Positions 34,442 through 47,000 of a DNA stretch of 64,000 nucleotides are shown in pieces. The notes below the pieces were generated by a model, which saw nothing but the letters and a program-made list of their open reading frames with translations, ran no database searches and was not told where the DNA came from. The translations under genes and the position numbers were made by a program. Location: the NCBI GenBank assembly GCA_027625915.1, contig JANTQA010000023.1, positions 1,302,001-1,366,000 on the forward strand. The letters are read 5' to 3'. Numbering within the stretch: position 1 is the first letter of the stretch; each line of letters opens with the position of its first letter. The stretch is from Anaeramoeba flamelloides (Eukaryota; Metamonada; Anaeramoebidae).

Positions 34442-35329
34442 TAAATAAGGAATCCTTATCTCGAAACATGTTTTAAATTGATAAAAAAAACAAGTTTTTA
34501 CAATGTTAGAACTTTTATTTCTTGTTTTTTTAAAAAAATTTTACAATTCTAGTCAAAAAAAGTGACTTTTTACAATTTTTTTTTAAAAAAATATCTATAA
34601 CATATGAGAATTTTCGATTTAATTATTTTCTCAAAATTAATATTTATTCTCATTTGGGAAAACGAAAAAAAAAATTAAAACTAGTGAATATTATCTTTTT
34701 CACTTCGGTTCATCCAACTTGACTCTTTAAAGAACTCAATTTGTTTTTTCAATAATTACTTTTACAAAAAATAGTTCTTATTCTTTTCTTTTATTTTTTT
34801 TGGACTCTGACAAAAACTTTTAGAATCGTAATTTGGGACAACCTTTTAAAACTTCAAATTCAACAAAAATCAAAGAGTGTAAACTCAAAAAGTGGTTTCA
34901 AGAAAAGAAAAGAATGGTACAAGAAAAGAAAGAAAATCTCTTATTAAGAGTAAAGCCTATATTACATATTTTTTTCGAATCAAACTGTTTTTTCATACAA
35001 ATCCAAAAAAAGCTTTTCGGCTTTATTTTTCAAATTATTTTTTGTAAGTCTTCCACAAAAATAACAAGGTTTTGCTTTCTTGCTTATATTTTTTTTTATT
35101 TTTTGTATTTTTGTGAAAAGTTGAAAAAAAGGAACATTCAAGAAAGGGAAAAAAATGGAAAAATTTTTTATTTCTATAAAAGTAATAACTAAATTTAATG
35201 AATGCCATTTCTCGAGATTCCATTACTATAATAAGAAGTTTTTCACTTTGATTTCAAATCTAAGTTATTGGTAAAAAAAATTCTAAATCTCTATTAATTT
35301 ACCTAAAAAAAATATAATAGAGACTGTCC

Positions 35330-35480
35330 CTTAACCCATCATGATCAAGAAAAAAATTTTTTCAAAAAAAAAATTAAACATTTACTAATTTTACCCTTTT
35401 TAATAACTTCAATTAGAATAGACACCAAATTCAATAAAGGATCATTGATCAAAAAAATATATTTTAAGTTATATGCTGTA
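35330..35480 (+). repeat. Dispersed repeat family E, copy E1
   Basis: Shares with 39890-40020 the order: CATGAT, a T/A run, AAATTAAACATTTACTAATTT, TTTTTAATAACTTCAATT, AAAGGATC-TTGATCAAAA and TATTTTAA. Confidence 0.5.
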
Positions 35481-35929
35481 TAACAAATAATAAAATAAAT
35501 TTGAAATTTAATCATAAATTTGAAATTTAATCATAAACTTTAAATTTTCTTATAGAAGATAGAAAATTAATACAACAATTTTTTTGGTTTTGGTAATGGT
35601 AAAACAAATAGATTAAAAAAACTTACATTAATGGGGATTTCCAATATCTAAAATAGCTAAAATCTCGGGTTTGTACAATTTAAAAGAAAATACAGAAAAA
35701 TACCCTCAATTATGTGATTTCTATATTTTCTTTTCTTTTGAGATTTAAATTTTTACTTTGTTTTTAATTTGGAAAAAAAACTTTCTCTTATGATCAAAAC
35801 TAAATTCCATAAATTTATTCATAATTTCAAAAGTTGAAAGAATAGCAATACCGCACTTTACATTCATTAGTCAATAATTTAACTTTTATAAACAATTTCA
35901 TTTTTTGTCTTTTTTTTTTTTTCGTTTTC

Positions 35930-36330
35930 ATTGCCTTTTTTCCAGTTTAATCATCTTGTTTCGTTAGATCTGTAATTTTTTTTTGATCCTTTTTAGAAGG
36001 TTTTGTCTTAAGTTTGTTAAATAGAAAAATTGCATACAATTAGTTAACGGTATCTTATCATTTGATCGATCAACAATTGTTGGTTAAATTTCAACAAATT
36101 TACCAATATAATAATTTATTATTCCGCTTGTTTCTTCATTTTGGGTACAACAATTTTTTTTATATTAGATTTTAATATTTTATTTGGATGAAAATGATTT
36201 CGTATAAAAACAATAATTATGGTTTACTTAATTGTGTTTTATTATTAAGTTTGGAAAAAATACAATAAATTTGGGTTTTTTTGCCTATTTTTTATTTTGG
36301 GTATTCACGAATTTTTGGAATGTGGTTTAA
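35930..36330 (-). repeat. Family D repeat, copy D2 (reverse orientation)
   Basis: The minus strand reads AAATTTGTTGAAATTTAACC and CAACAATTGTTGATCGATCA as in D1. The inverted-end part is visible as CATTTTGGGTACAACAATTT (~36137) and ATTTTGGGTATTCACGAATT (~36293). It includes the block GGGTTTTTTTGCCTATTTTT, which D1 carries on the opposite strand. Confidence 0.6.
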
Positions 36331-36479
36331 TAAAAATGGAAATTTTTTCCATATGGTAAGTTAAAAATTGAATCTCTATTTCATAGATCACAATTTTATC
36401 AGAAAAACCAATCTTTATGTCTTATACATGTACACATAGAAGGTTGAGATGCTGTATTAGAATTAATTTAGTAAAAATA

Positions 36480-37890
36480 TTTTAAAAATAAATTTACCCC
36501 ACTTATTTGAAAATAGCCCATTTGTTTAAATTTGTAATAATAATTTAATACAATACAATACTCAACCCAAGTTAAATTTCGATTTTTTTCTGTTGTAAAA
36601 TCTTTTCAGAATAAATAAAGTAAAATTAACAAATTTTTTAAAGGAGTGGTATTATTTATAAATAAAATGAAATCTTGTCAAGATCTTAAAAATAATTTTT
36701 TTTGTAATTTGTGTTTTGATTTAAAAAATCTATGAGTTAACCCCATTTAAGTAATTAATTAATTTGATTCTCTTTTTTGAAATCCAAAATCCGTATGTTT
36801 CCCATATAAAAATCAAAAAAATAACCCATTATTTTTATTTAACAATTAAGTTAATTTTTGAAAATGATGAAAAATATTTTTAGTTTTAGGTTTCAAAAGT
36901 ATTGATTCACAAAGAAAAAATATTTATTTAACGCTTATTTATAATATTTCAATTCAAATATTAGTAAATAAAACTAATGGTGGTTTAGGTGATTTAATAA
37001 ATGAATAATTGATAGAAGTTTAACAAAAGTTTATCAATTAAATTGAGATCTATTAAGCAAAAATTTTTTTATTCTTTCAAGTTCGAAAAAAGTCCTTTTC
37101 TTGATTTTCAAAAAATGAAAAAAAAATTGAAAAAAATTTTTCAATTTTGAAAAATTTTTTTAACAAATTGTTTGGTCTTATTCATAAGAATCCTTATATC
37201 AATTTAAATCATTTTTGTCAGAAAAAAATTGATTTTGTATTTTGAGGATCTAATTAAAAAATACCCCAATATCTTTTAGAAAAGTTTATTGTGAAAAATC
37301 GAATTTCATCTTTAAACAAAAACCCAATTATTTCAGTAAAATTTGTAAATGACTTGAAAACGTAAATTATTATGACTACCATTCTTAAAACATACAATTT
37401 TTTTTCAATATGTTGAATAAATCCATTTTTTTTGTTAACCGAAAGAATTATCTCAAAAAATAAAAAAAAATCTTTATATTAATATTCCTTGGCAACAAAG
37501 ACTATTCATTGTGTCGTAATGCTGTAAATTATAATATAAACAAGGTAAAAACCTTTTGTTGTGTTTGGAATTGCATGAATTTAATTGTTTTCTTTTTCAG
37601 AAGAAAAAATGGATTAAAAAATATGATCTCACAAAAACTAATTTTCTTTTATGGCTTTCTTAGTCGATCAGAATTTTTTGACACTTGATATCTACAAAAT
37701 TTGTAAGTAGAGAATATCATCAATAACAGTTTTTGAAATTTTGAACTGTTGTCGTAGAGTGCTGATCCCTTAACATTTTTTTTTAATCATAAGCACACCA
37801 ACAACATCAACTACAATTTGAACACAAAATGCAAATATAAATTTAATTATATTTTATTTCTCGAAATAATAATAAAAATTAAAATGGATC
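36480..37890. other. Intergenic DNA 3' of the 37.9-kb gene
   Basis: A small family C end fragment lies at 36490-36545. The rest shows nothing recognisable. Confidence 0.4.
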
Positions 37891-37896
37891 ATTTAA

Positions 37897-39018
37897 TTAA
37901 TTCTCATTCCCCTCATCAGACGAATCGTTTTCTAACAAATAAACTAATTGTTCGACTCGATTCTTTTTAATTTGCTCAAATTCGACGTCATCGTCAAAAG
38001 AGAAAGGGTTTACGATTATATTTTCTAATAAAGGCACTGTGCCATTGGTGCGGTAATGTTTCACTATTTGAATTAATTGCTTGTCGTTTAAAGGGTTGTT
38101 ATTTAAGAAATCTTTAATGATTTTTTTCTTCTCTTCTGTTGTTGCCAAAACAGTTTTTGTTTGGAATTTGTCCATTCTTAATTTCTCTAAAGAAGTTTTG
38201 TTTTCATTCTCATAATTATAAGAAAACTCCTTCATCTTTTTCTTTTTCTTCTTCTTCTTCTTCGTTTTCTTTATGTTCTTTTTTTTCTTCAAAAGATCGA
38301 GTGTTGGCTCTGATTTTGATTCTCCTATTTTTTCCAATTTTTTGTAAAGTTTTTCTTCTTGCTTGGTAATTTGATCCTTTTTTTGTTTGTTGGGTTTTGT
38401 TTTTTTAATGTCTCGAATTTCTTTGAGTATTTCTTGAAATTCTTTTGTTTGTTTTGAGTTTTTTTTTTTGTTTCTTTTCTTCTTCTTTGTGGATAACTTT
38501 TTGAAGTTGGTAAATTTTTTTTTCTTTTTGGGATTGTGGTTGATTTCTTTTTCTTCAATAAGATTTACAATAGATCGGAAAGTTTTTTTTGACTTTACTG
38601 ATTGCCTATAGATTTGTTGTAAATTATGAATGGACTTGATCTGGTTATCCTTAAGAAAGGGTTTTACATTCTTCTCATGAATTATTTCATCGTTGGTATT
38701 TACTTTATTGTTTTCTTGTTTATTGTCGCCACTACTCCCACTGTCGCTTTCACTCCTACTATCACTAAAAAGATTTTTTTCTTTTTTTTCTAATTTATTC
38801 TGATTACTTTTGTTCAAATTTTTGTTGTTCAGGTTTTGTTGATTATTTTTTTCTTTTCCATTTTCATTTTCTTTTGATAGAACATTTAGAAGATTGTCCC
38901 CCATTAAATAGTGTGATGGTACATAAATTGAATGCCGTGCTATTGAGGCTAGTTTACGTTCCAAATTTTTAAATTCTTTTGATTTACGTTGTGATTTAAT
39001 TTCATTATTCTTTTGCAT
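37897..39018 (-). CDS. Lys-rich hypothetical protein
   Basis: A single exon of 373 residues from an ATG at 39018 to TAA at 37897. The N-terminus (LERKLASIARHSIYVPSHYL, then MGDNLLNVLS) and the C-terminus (TTEEKKKIIKDFLNNNPL, QLIQIVKHYRTNGTVPLLE and an acidic tail) look folded. The middle is Asn/Lys-rich, has a Ser/Asp patch (SDSRSESDSGSSGD) and several poly-Lys runs with predicted coil. No family recognised. Short acidic Ser-Asp patches are frequent CK2 sites in other eukaryotes. No introns or targeting signal are evident. Confidence 0.65.
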   Translation of the reverse strand: MQKNNEIKSQRKSKEFKNLERKLASIARHSIYVPSHYLMGDNLLNVLSKENENGKEKNNQQNLNNKNLNKSNQNKLEKKEKNLFSDSRSESDSGSSGDNKQENNKVNTNDEIIHEKNVKPFLKDNQIKSIHNLQQIYRQSVKSKKTFRSIVNLIEEKEINHNPKKKKKFTNFKKLSTKKKKRNKKKNSKQTKEFQEILKEIRDIKKTKPNKQKKDQITKQEEKLYKKLEKIGESKSEPTLDLLKKKKNIKKTKKKKKKKKKMKEFSYNYENENKTSLEKLRMDKFQTKTVLATTEEKKKIIKDFLNNNPLNDKQLIQIVKHYRTNGTVPLLENIIVNPFSFDDDVEFEQIKKNRVEQLVYLLENDSSDEGNEN

Positions 39019-39024
39019 GTTTAT

Positions 39025-40070
39025 TTTGTTTTGAAGAAATTTAAAAAATTTGGAAAGAATTCAAAAAATGGAGGTTGATCCAGAGGATTGTTAAAAAAGA
39101 CAGGAAATGAAATTAATCCTTGGAAAAGATTTTTAATTGTTCATAATAGTTAATAATTGATTTGTAATTTCTTTTATCAAAGATCAAATTCTTTTTTTAT
39201 AATAACGAAATTATTTATGAACAAGGTAACAAACCCACCTAAAGTTCATTAAAGTTGGGCCTCTATAGAATACTCAATTGTTCGATCCTATTAAATAGAT
39301 CTACTTTTTTTGAAAAAAATCGAGTTTTATCGAGGTTTGCTATGAATTTGGAAAATGAATATTTTTGTTCAGTGTTTTTTGATTGATTGAATCTTGTTTT
39401 GAACAAGCTGAATTTAATTAATCATCATTTTAATAAACCTCTGAGTTATAATTTAAAAGGGGTGATTTAAAAATAGAACGATTCAATCTTTTATAAAAGA
39501 AATTCTTTTCAAAAATTTTACAATTATTAACTATTAAAAATTGTGCATGGGGTTATTTTCATAGGCTGTATTTTTCTCAAAATTATAAACTTAATTAGTA
39601 AGAAAAATGAAATAAAATTTTATCAAAAAGATTTTGTTCCAAAATATGACTCCAATTTGTATCAAGTGATGAATGACAAGACAAAATGAAATACATTTAG
39701 AAATATTTGTTGAATTATTAGATTTAATAATATCTATTTTTTTCTTATAGTTGATTTCAAATAAAAGTAAGTAGATTCTAATTTCAGTATTTCAATAGAT
39801 TTGGTTGTTCACAAAAACAAATTTTATTTAATAAAAAAGGCCTAACATGCTGTTGTCAAAATCATAAGTGTAGAGAGATCTAATCAGTCAGGATCATGAT
39901 TAAATTGTTTTAAAAAAAAATTAAACATTTGCTAATTTTAAATTTTTTAATAACTTCAATTTTTATAATAAAAGTAATTAAGTAATAAAAGATCTTGGAT
40001 CAAAATGATATTTTTAAATGTATTTCACAATTTAAGTTGGAAAATCCAATTTTCCAGGTACTATTTATAT
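39025..40070 (+). repeat. Intergenic DNA containing family E copy E2 (39890-40020)
   Basis: Apart from E2, which matches 35330-35480, no feature is recognised between the 37.9-kb gene and the hairpin field. Confidence 0.45.
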
Positions 40071-40319
40071 TTTTTTTTCAATTTAATAATAAAAATTTTG
40101 AAATTTTTTTCTTTCAAATTTAAGAGGTCAGATAATTTCATATTTTTTAAAAGGGTTTTAAATTGAAAATATATCTTTTAAATGGGTAACCAATTATTTT
40201 AACTATTAAAGAATCATTTGTAAAATTAAATTGGAGAAAATATTTTTTTTTTTGATTTTCCGTTCGGTTTTTTTTAATTTTTTCAAATAAACAGAATTTT
40301 TTTATAAATTTTCAGTTTA

Positions 40320-40990
40320 TTCCAAAAATTAAAAAAAAACTGTAAGGATTTCCAGAATTTAAAAGAATTGAGTAAAAGCCTAAATTTTACTCTATTCTTT
40401 TGAATTCGGGGAAATCTCCCTTATCTTTTTTTTAATTTGAGTATTTAAAAGGAAATTTTAAGAAATTTTCTTGTTAATTTCTTAAATCAAAAAAAAAGCT
40501 AGGCACTCCACAGTACCCTACCTACACTTTCTTTAGGTTTTCCAGAAATTAAAAGAAAAAATATAATCAGATATTTTACCCGATTCTTTTAAATTCTCGA
40601 AAAGTCTCATTAGCTTTTCTTTAGTTTTCTGTTTATTTTGAAAATCATTAAATTTTACATATAATACAGAAAACCCCAAATATAGTTTGGTTAGGTTTTT
40701 GTTATTCTTTTGGAATAAACCGAAAATTTATTTAATTTTCTTATTATTTCAAAAATAAAAAAAAAAACACCGTTCAATTAACCACAGTTGCTAAAATTTT
40801 CGGTAATTCAAACAAATTGAGTAAAATCAAAGATTTTTCTCTATTCTTTTGAATTTTGAAAAAATCGTTGTTCTATTTTCTTGAGTTTTCTATTTATTTG
40901 TAAAATCGATCAATTTTCAAGATAAAAAATAAAACTTCAAGTTAATTGAGAACTTAACAAATAAAACAGAAAACCTCAAGAAAATTTATG
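40320..40990. repeat. Field of nested foldback hairpins, family F (copies F4-F6)
   Basis: Four hairpins occur in ~650 bp. F4 has arms 40345-40377 and 40385-40417 (TCCAGAATTTAAAAGAATTG against ATTCTTTTGAATTCGGGGAA). F5 has arms 40535-40570 and 40574-40606. F6 has arms 40797-40828 and 40833-40863. A fourth, with different arms, pairs 40877-40901 (TTTTCTTGAGTTTTCTATTT) with 40957-40984 (AAACAGAAAACCTCAAGAAA). Shared connecting blocks (AAATAAACAGAA, GGCACTC..CAGTAC) suggest one composite unit that has duplicated. The same arms occur at 3.39, 8.2 and 8.37 kb. Confidence 0.75.
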
Positions 40991-41189
40991 TACTCAAGGG
41001 CACTCTACTGTACTTGTTGGATACTTTCGTTTGTTTTATTTCTAAATGTAAAAAAACATAGGCTACAGCAATATTTATAAAAAGGGAATTTATTTTCTAC
41101 AATTCAGTTTTATTAGATGGGTATGGCATTTTCAAAACTATTATATTAGATATTTCCAAGAAAGTGTGCGAAATATATTTTTATTAGAT

Positions 41190-41760
41190 ATTTATTAAAC
41201 TCAATCATCAAAAAAGTCTTTTAATACACAAAATCATTAACTTCAATTCATTGATTCTTTGTAATAATTCAATTTTTTTCTTAATATTGCATTGCATAAA
41301 TATAAGATATTAAAAGTTCTGATCTCAATTTTATCTACTCTTTTTTATATGCGTGAAAATTGGAACATGTATTATTTTCTTTTTGATTGAAAAAATTGTT
41401 TTAATAAACTTTTTTAATCTTGGAAAATTTTCAATAGAATGAAAAACATATAACTGTATTTTATTATATTAAAAAATCATTTGTGTATTTTCCATATTTC
41501 CAGTTTTTTATTGAAATTGTTCGTAAACTTGTTTTCTCCAAAAAGGTGCTATTTTTTTATTATTGGTGGAAATATTTCAATGAAAATATTTTGAAATATA
41601 TACTTTAGTCATTGATTTAATAGGTATTAATAATAAAATTTATTTGGTATAGTCGATTAACGAATTGCTCTACTAACAGGGATTATTTTTTATCAAATCT
41701 AAGAAAAAGGGGAATCATTTTTTGAAAATAGCTTATATCGATTCAAAAAAAAAAATACAA
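41190..41760 (+). repeat. Family C repeat, copy C3
   Basis: Near full-length alignment by eye with C2 (1685-2215): TAAGATATTAAAAGTTCTGA, GATCTCAATTTTATC, GTGAAAATTGGAACATG, CTTTTTGATTGAAAAAATTG, TTTTTTATTGAAATTG, TTTTGAAATATATACTTTAG, TTAACGAATTGCTCTACTAA and GAAAATAGCTTATAT. Confidence 0.6.
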
Positions 41761-41764
41761 ATGT

Positions 41765-44000
41765 CGAATTTAACGATAATTTATTTTCACATTGATTTTA
41801 GTAATTTTTTACTCCACTACATACCTTTTTTCTTAACTCGATTTGTTTAAAAATCGTAGTACTGTTAACAACAAAAATACAACAACTACATTGATTTTTA
41901 AGAACTGAAATGTTGATTATATTTTTGAATAAAATTGAATAATAAGGATGAAATAATAATTTAAATAATATATTTGCCTAACTAGAAATTTTCAATTTTA
42001 TTTTATCATATTAGTTATGTTTCAAAATAAAAAGGGTGTTTTTATTGTAATAGAAGACCAAAGCATTAAATGATTTAAGTAACTGGTAATAAACCCTAAT
42101 AGAGTGTTGTACTAATTTATAAAAGTTCTCTTAAATAAAAATAAATTCAAAAAAATAGGAACATTATTTTAATAATTTTTTAGATATATTATATATTTAC
42201 TAATTTATTTTATATCAGATATCAAAAAATTCTGATTGAACAAAGAAAATCAGAAACTCAACTCAGTATTTCAGAGAGTACTGATACTTTCACCCTATTT
42301 TATTTTAGAACAATAAAATTTCTAAATTGGCTCTATTATTTATATTCTTAATATTCTTTGATTTATTATTATTGTCAGATCCCTTCATTAAAACCAGTAC
42401 TATTTAAAGAATCTTTTTGAATAAAACAACACGGATAATTTTTTTTATTTTTTTGGGATAATTCTTTTTAGGTTCGACAAAAAATCATTTTATTGAATAA
42501 ATTATAAATTATTATTCTTTTAATAAAGATAGTTTAAACAATTTAAAATTTACAAATACTTTGAAAATATTACTTGAAATAGTTTTAATATATATATATA
42601 TATATATATATTAAATCTGAAATTTGATTTTTCAAAATATAATTCTCTTGATGTATATTTGAGAATTCGGTTTTTTAATCCTCCAAAAATCAAAATCAAT
42701 TTTTATAATTACATATCTGATTTGAATTGTTAGAATGATTATTATGAGTAAACATAAACAATTTGTTAAAAAGAAATTACAAATTACTAAATTTTTGGAA
42801 TATTTTTTTTTATTTTTTAGAAAAATGACTTCTTTTGAACCTTAACAATATAAAATTAATTGAATTTATTTTAAGCCAAGTAAAATAACTATTCTTTCTT
42901 AAGGGGAAATGATAATAAAAAAAGAATTTTGAAACTAAATAATAATTGGAAAAAATATTAATCATCTTTAAAGAAACAAAAAATATTTAAATAATAAACC
43001 TAAATTTGTTTACTAATTTTTTGTTTAATGATCTATTTAATTTCAATTTTATTCATAATCTACCCTTCAATAACTTTTATTTGTAATTTTTAGAATTGGA
43101 AATTTACAAAATAGAAATATAAAAAAAAGTAATTTTTGTTCAGATATAATAATTTTCAATATTAAACTAAAAATATTCAGTATATAATTCTCAGGAATTA
43201 ACTTAATTTTAAATTTAAAATATTTGATTAATTTTTATATTTTTATATAGGAAATATGTGAAATTTTGATTTCAAAAATACACTCAAAATGATGAATTGT
43301 TTAGCTGAAATTAATGCATATAGTTCTTAAGCCAAAAACTTCATTTACAAAAAAAAAAATAATTATGATCTCAACAAACTTTCATTTTGTTATAAAAAAA
43401 AACTAGTAAAACAAACATTATTTTTTAGAATTACAACAATTTTTTTTTATTTTTAAATCACAGAAAAAAAATAATTATCTTTATAATTTGATTAATAAAA
43501 ATAGTTTACAAAAATCAGTCTAATTATATAAAAAATTAAGATTGGTAATCATTTCTATCTTTTTGTCAAAGTAATTTAGTATCAACAAATAATTTGAATT
43601 ATTATCAACAATGAATAAATAATGATTAATAAATTTGAATATTTTAATGTTCATATTTGAAAAAAAAAAAAAAAAGAAAGAAAAGAAAAAGAAGAACTTT
43701 ATTTTATTACATATTTGAACTTTTTTTTTTTTTTGGAAATAACATGTATATAATTATATATGTATTTATAAGCATATGGTGACGCTATTTAATAATATTT
43801 GCAATTATTGTCTTCTCCTTGAGGGAAACAAAGAAAAGAAGGAAAAATAAGAAGAAAAAAAAAGAAAAAAACGAACAATAATAAACCTAATAATTTTTAA
43901 TAGTCATATTTATTTCTTGGATGAAAATTTTGAAAATATTACACAAAAAATTTTTCTCAAACGTCAATGGCAAGAAAATAATAAATAAATAAAACAACGA
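41765..44000. other. Intergenic DNA downstream of MON2
   Basis: Holds a (TA)n run at about 42589-42611, a purine-rich stretch at 43663-43697 and no recognised gene. Confidence 0.5.
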
Positions 44001-44002
44001 AT

Positions 44003-47000
44003 TTAAATCAAATTTAATTCTTTCGATAATCTTAAAAAAATTCTTTGGATTCTTTTTTTGATTTTAATTTCATGTGAAGATATTAATTTGCAAAACCAAG
44101 GAAATAACGAAATAAGATGGGATTTTTCTCCCTTGTAAAATTGGAAAATATTTAAATTAGTTTTTAATCCAATATTTTCAAAATCTTTCCTTTTTGACAT
44201 TTCTTTAAAAATTTTGGATTCGATTTGTGAGTCTTCTAATAAATCCATTATTAATAAAAGGTGGTTTAATTGGTTGTTAAAGACATCATTATAGTCAAAA
44301 AAATTGTCAACGAATTTTATTGACAATTTTATTGAATATTGGATTGCCAGTTGCGAAACATTATTGGTTTGAATCTGATTGATGCTTATATTGGTATCAT
44401 GTGATCTATTCTTAGTTTTTATTAAATTAAATAATTCTTCTGTGCAGTTAAAAATAAATTGTTCGTTTATTTTTCTAAATAAGAATTTTTTGCTTTGATT
44501 TAAAATTAATTGATCAATATTTAATGAAGAATTTAAAAATAGAATGTAAATATATTTTTCTATAATTTTTTCATTAGAGTCAACGTTCGTCATTGATCGA
44601 TACAATGTATTTTGCAGCAAAGAAAGCAATTGATCTAGAATAGAGATTGGGATGTTCTGTAAAAAATATGGATTAGTAATTTGTTTAATTATTGATAATG
44701 TTATATTTTTAATTTTTGAAATTTTCTTTGAGGATAAATTGTTGAAGGATTTATTATCAAGAAGATGGAAACATTTTGTTATGATCGGAATTAAGGTAAT
44801 TAAAATTTTTTGGTTATCTCTACTATTATCATCATTTTTACTTTCTTTCACTTTTGTGTTGCTTTCGCACACCTTGCCATCAACAAGGTTATCCTTATCG
44901 TTTATAAATTCGTTGATCATTGATTTTAAAAAGTAAATAAATTTGGGATAGATTTTAAAAAAATGGTTTCTGGGGAAACTTTTACAGAGCAAAGAGCCCA
45001 TTAACGTTAAAACTTGGTCTATTAACGTTGTTTTCCGAGAAAAGCAAAACTTATTTGTATAATTTAAGATTTTCTTCTTTTTAAAATTTAATAGTTTCTG
45101 GTTATTTAAACTATTTAATATTTTTGTATGAAATTCTTGATTAAATAATTTATAATCGGGGTATTCGATGAGTAGGGCAAATAAAATATTAAAATATAAA
45201 ATGGAATCATTTGTGGCGCTTTTAAAGGAATTAATTGAGGAAAAAATCTCAATAATTAATAAAGTGGTTCGGGAAAAGGTGATTCTTGAAATATGATTTT
45301 TTATTAAAAATAATTCGGTATAATAGCATTGATAAGCAATTTTACAAATTTTAATAATTTCTTCCAAAGAAAAGGACATAATTCCGATTCTTTTGATAAT
45401 GTTTTTAAAAGCCCTCATCAAATCTTCAACTATTTTGTGGGTAAAGTCTAATTGGGTTTTATTGTCCATTAGTGAAAAAATTAAATTTTCAATTAACCCC
45501 CAAATTTGTTGTTTAATATTTAATTGGTCACTATTTAAATGTTTTTCTGAATAAGAAGAAATAACCAACGATTTAAAATTTTCAAATCCATTTAAAGATA
45601 TTTCTTGATTATTATTATTACAAGCAAAATTTATTAATTTTATCAATAAGTTGGAAAATTTTAGGAAAATATTAGTTTTGCTAATACATTGGTACAGATT
45701 ATCAAAAATTCCACACATCTCTGTTATCATTAAATTTAGAGTGCTCATCCATTTTTTTTTATTTGTGTTTCTACTGTAATGAATGATTAAATTTTTTTCT
45801 TCATCTTGATCATCTTCATTATTATTACTATTATTATTATTATTGATGTTGTTGCTGTTGTTGTTGTTGTTGTTGTTGTTTCTTTTTAATTTTTTTTTGT
45901 TATTATTTTCATTTAAGCAAGATTGGAGAAATTTGTTTTTAATTAATTTAGTTAAAGGTTTTATAATCGAATTAAAAACTTCATTCCATTCCCCCATTGT
46001 TAATTTGTCACCATAGCTTGATAATATTGAAAAAAAAGTTGTTAGTGAACCATTTCTAATTCTAAAACGCTTGTCCATGATCAATTCTAAAAATTTTGAA
46101 TATAAAAAAATCCAGATATTTAATCTTGCTGTTTTTTCTTTTTTATTATTTTTCTTGTCGCTCACAGCTCTATTTCTGTTTTCCTTCTCATATACTTTAT
46201 TTTTTTGATTGTTTTTTAATTTTTTTTCACTTTTTTTGTTTAGTCTTTCATTTGAAATTAAATCCGAAAAATCATTAATGGCTAAAAAATCTGCCACTTT
46301 CCAAATTAATTCAATTGTTGATAGCGTGTTATTAATATTTGATTTTTGTTTACAATATTCAGTTAAAATATTTAAAAGATCATAAAAAAATGATGGTGGT
46401 AAAAATGATAATAAATCTGTACAGATAAATTTTAAAATTGTAGATATTAATGAAAATTCTTTTTTTACGTTTTTTTTTATTCGGTTTAATAAAACTTTTA
46501 GAATAATTCCCCAGCCTGTTCCCAGTTTTTGCCCGCAGGTTTGAATTAGATTAAATAAATGGTTTAATATTAAATACCATTTTTCATTATTATCAATTTT
46601 TTCTAATTCTATTATAAACAATAAATAAATATTTTTGTTTCTTATTTTTTTTTCTTCACTCGTTGAATTATCTTTTGAAACTTTAAATATTTCATTTACC
46701 TTTTCATTTTGATCTTGTTTTTTCTTTTCTTCATCTGTTTTTTTTTCTTTTTGGTTTTCATTTTCATTTTCATTTCCATTTTCATTTTCTTTTTCGTTTT
46801 CCTTTTTCTTTTTCCTTTCCTTTTCCTTTTCCTTTTCATTTTCATTTTTCTTTTCATTTTCATTTTCCCTTTCCTTTTCATTTTCCTTTCCCTTTTCAGT
46901 CTCTTTTTCCTTTTCATTTCCTTTTCCTTTTTCATTTTCCTTTTTCTTTTCATTTTCCTTTCCCTTTACATTTCCAATCTCTTTTTCCTTTTCCTTCTCC

